Shown: one piece after another, positions 62,347 through 64,000 of the stretch
Position numbering within the stretch: the stretch's first letter is position 1
Layout of the letters: the number at the start of each line of letters is the position of its first letter
From: Thermococcus sp. 2319x1
GTDB lineage: Archaea > Methanobacteriota_B > Thermococci > Thermococcales > Thermococcaceae
Reading direction: 5' to 3'
Assembly: GCF_001484685.1 (NCBI RefSeq)
Contig: NZ_CP012200.1
Location: forward strand, 986,321-1,050,320
DNA length: 64,000 nucleotides
Translations under genes and position numbers: made by a program
The notes under the pieces: model-generated
Told to the model about the DNA's origin: nothing
Seen by the model: the letters and a program-made list of their open reading frames with translations, nothing else
The model's database searches: none

Positions 62347-63630
62347 TCACCTCAACAGTTGATCAAGCAAAATGGCCGTTAAGGCTCCTACAGCCATGCC
62401 TGATTCTAAAATGCTCCCCACAATTCTTGGAAAGTGCTCAAGGAATTCCGGCGGCAATTGGGGAGCTCCAAGTCCCACAATCAGAGCACTTGCGATTATG
62501 ACCATGTTTCTATCGTTTAGCTCTACCTTCTCCTTTATTAACCTAAGCCCGGTAACACTTATCATGCCGTAGAGCGCTATCGTGAGTCCCCCAAGTACGG
62601 GTTGAGGGAGAGAAGCCAAAACACCTGAAAACTTTGGGATCATGGCTAAGAGGATTAGTATCGCCCCTCCTACCTGCACCACTTGTCTGCTTGCAACCTT
62701 AGTTAGAGCCACCAATCCTATGTTCTCAGAATAGCTTGTTGTCCCGCAGGCTCCAAAAACTCCAGCAATTGAACATGCAAGCCCTTCGCTCATTATTCCC
62801 CTATTGATGTTTGTGTTTGTTATCGGAGCTTCAGATATAGCGGAAATTGCGTGGTAATCTCCAACGCTCTCTATTATGCTCACGATGAATGCGAAGAGAA
62901 GGGTTATTATTGCAGAGGCTTCAAATACTGGCGTGCCCCATGGTAGAGGTCTTGGAACATTTACCAATGGTAACTCTTTAACCAATCCGAGATCAGCCAT
63001 TCCAAGGGGAATGCTGAGGATGTAACCCACCAACGCTCCCACTATTACGGGCATTGCCCTTAAGGCTCCTTTTCCTTTAAGTGCGACGTAGACGGTCGTT
63101 GAGAATGTCACAAGTGCGATAAAGAAAGCCTTCGGTATTGTTGAGCCGCTCGGATCGGCAAAGAAGTTGAAGGTGTACTTGACCGCCACATGGGCTAGAG
63201 AGAAGCCTATGAGCATTATCGTGACCCCCGTAACTACTGGAGAAAAGAGCCTCTTGACCTTTCCGACAATTCCAAACGCTCCTATTGCCGCTTCGATTAA
63301 CCCGCCTACGATTAGAGCTCCTTCTACAGCAGCCAATCCCAAGCTTTTCCCTATGCTGATAAGCCCCGGAATAAAGGCGAAGCTTGAGCCCTGAACGATT
63401 GGGTATCTTGACCCTATCGTGGTTTGAAGAAGGGTCGCTATTCCCATTGCTAGGAGAACCACCTGGATTAGGAGTGCTATCTCCCTCTGCTCAAGTCCAA
63501 TTGCCGTCCCCACTACAAGGGGCACTGTAACCGTTGCTCCGAACATTGCAAGAACGTGCTGAAAGCCCAAAAGAACAGCTTGCTTTAATTCAACTTTTTC
63601 TTCTATTCCAACTTTAATTCCGTTTGCCAT
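62347..63630 (-). CDS. uraA: Uracil/xanthine permease (NCS2 family)
   Basis: 427 residues, 14 membrane helices. [20 protein letters not shown] and [20 protein letters not shown] (Q/E-box equivalent) are NCS2 signatures, and the upp gene next to it argues for uracil as substrate. ATG 63630 stands behind a TATA-like ATTTTTTAAATTAC. First gene of the uraA-upp operon. Confidence 0.93.
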   Translation of the reverse strand: MANGIKVGIEEKVELKQAVLLGFQHVLAMFGATVTVPLVVGTAIGLEQREIALLIQVVLLAMGIATLLQTTIGSRYPIVQGSSFAFIPGLISIGKSLGLAAVEGALIVGGLIEAAIGAFGIVGKVKRLFSPVVTGVTIMLIGFSLAHVAVKYTFNFFADPSGSTIPKAFFIALVTFSTTVYVALKGKGALRAMPVIVGALVGYILSIPLGMADLGLVKELPLVNVPRPLPWGTPVFEASAIITLLFAFIVSIIESVGDYHAISAISEAPITNTNINRGIMSEGLACSIAGVFGACGTTSYSENIGLVALTKVASRQVVQVGGAILILLAMIPKFSGVLASLPQPVLGGLTIALYGMISVTGLRLIKEKVELNDRNMVIIASALIVGLGAPQLPPEFLEHFPRIVGSILESGMAVGALTAILLDQLLR

Positions 63631-63742
63631 TAAAGCCCGCTCGAGATATGTCGTGAGTAATTTAAAAAATTTTCGGTTTAAGTGATAGTTTTATGGCAAC
63701 ATTGAAAAAGAGATAACAAAAATTGGTCATAAAAATGAAAAA

Positions 63743-64000
63743 TCACTCGCCTCTTTCCTCAGGGGGTATGCTACCTTCTTTTACCGGGATTAAGCATAGG
63801 AATTCGAGGGTTTCTGAGTCGGGATTTTCGTATCCGTGCGGCTCATTCGGGGGGATATACAAAAAGCTGCCCGGTATAACTTTCACAGTTTTTCTTCCGT
63901 TTGTTATATAGCCCTCTCCCTTTACAACGAATATCTCGTGCTCCCAGTCATGCTGGTGGATTGGTATTTTTCCTCCTTTCCTAATAACAAAATACCTCAT
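63743..64000 (-). CDS. Cupin-domain protein, partial (5' end may lie beyond the window)
   Basis: At least 85 residues. HQHDWEHEIFVVKGEGYITN and IPGSFLYIPPNEPHGYENPD are the two cupin motifs with three metal-ligand His and one Glu. The ATG at 63998-64000 is the last codon of the window and typical members are about 110 residues, so the true start is probably outside. Substrate unknown. Confidence 0.8.
   Translation of the reverse strand: MRYFVIRKGGKIPIHQHDWEHEIFVVKGEGYITNGRKTVKVIPGSFLYIPPNEPHGYENPDSETLEFLCLIPVKEGSIPPEERGE

Noticed and set aside
1-64000. CRISPR array or cas genes
   Set aside because: No regularly spaced 28-32-base repeat was seen and no Cas protein motif occurs in any frame.
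1-64000. rRNA genes or an Orc1/Cdc6-linked replication origin
   Set aside because: No rRNA-like block and no Cdc6 gene with origin-type repeats is present.

Overview
The window looks like part of a hyperthermophilic euryarchaeal chromosome of the order Thermococcales, probably a moderately AT-rich Thermococcus (a T. litoralis-like lineage is my guess; the species cannot be fixed from the window). The evidence is a proteasome-activating nucleotidase, cupin-type phosphoglucose isomerase, pyruvoyl arginine decarboxylase with archaeal SpeD/SpeE, an Mrp module in the gene order of the Thermococcales membrane-bound hydrogenase, TATA/BRE promoters, GGTGAT-like ribosome-binding sites and C/D-box guide RNAs.

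Layout. 1-5.9 kb: tmcA (cut by the window edge), queE with two small unknown genes, an HTH-CBS regulator behind a palindromic promoter and a GC-rich candidate RNA, pan, and an UPF0173 hydrolase. 5.9-14.4 kb: a membrane-anchored CWB2/winged-helix regulator, an unlisted-size zinc-finger microprotein, a C/D sRNA, then a long minus-strand run (adenylate kinase, thiamine-binding-like protein, methyltransferase, ParB-like protein, frameshifted K+-channel-like protein, NAD-kinase-like protein) and two tandem NYN proteins. 14.4-19.9 kb: an eight-gene Mrp-type cation/proton antiporter operon without a hydrogenase, an ACT regulator, and a CPA2 antiporter. 20-26.7 kb: polyamine genes (pdaD, speD, speE), then UbiA, a flippase-like protein, a glycosyltransferase, a creatininase-family protein and a C/D sRNA. 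26.7-29.7 kb: universal stress protein, gcvT, EamA transporter.

29.7-40.0 kb is the accessory island. It begins at a tRNA-Gly(CCC) with damaged stems and a dead GC-rich gene, then holds two copies of a small secreted protein (nearly identical N-terminal two thirds, different C-terminal third), each followed by a membrane-anchored ~340-residue partner, a decayed further copy of the partner, a minus-strand trio of secreted/membrane proteins, and a translationally coupled PEGA-protein/ABC-exporter operon. I consider it the best candidate for an undescribed system (secreted effector or surface protein with export, processing or immunity).

40-48.2 kb alternates housekeeping genes (ahcY, alpha/beta hydrolase, purA, mobA, GNAT, TPR protein) with three wrecked genes (trmO-like, HEFGH metallopeptidase, a surface protein) and a structured GC-rich block that may be the 3' end of an IS605-family element. 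48.2-57.1 kb: RNase Z, TraB-like protein, zinc ribbon, KH protein, M50 protease, pgi, methylmalonyl-CoA mutase alpha subunit, and a second anchored-protein/ABC-exporter operon. 57.2-58.4 kb: a small element relic ending in an ORF that reads into tRNA-Val(CAC), as in SSV-type integrase attachment sites. 58.6-64 kb: a Ski2-like helicase, an Lrp regulator, upp with uraA, and a partial cupin.

All assignments are by reading motifs and context; no database search was run.
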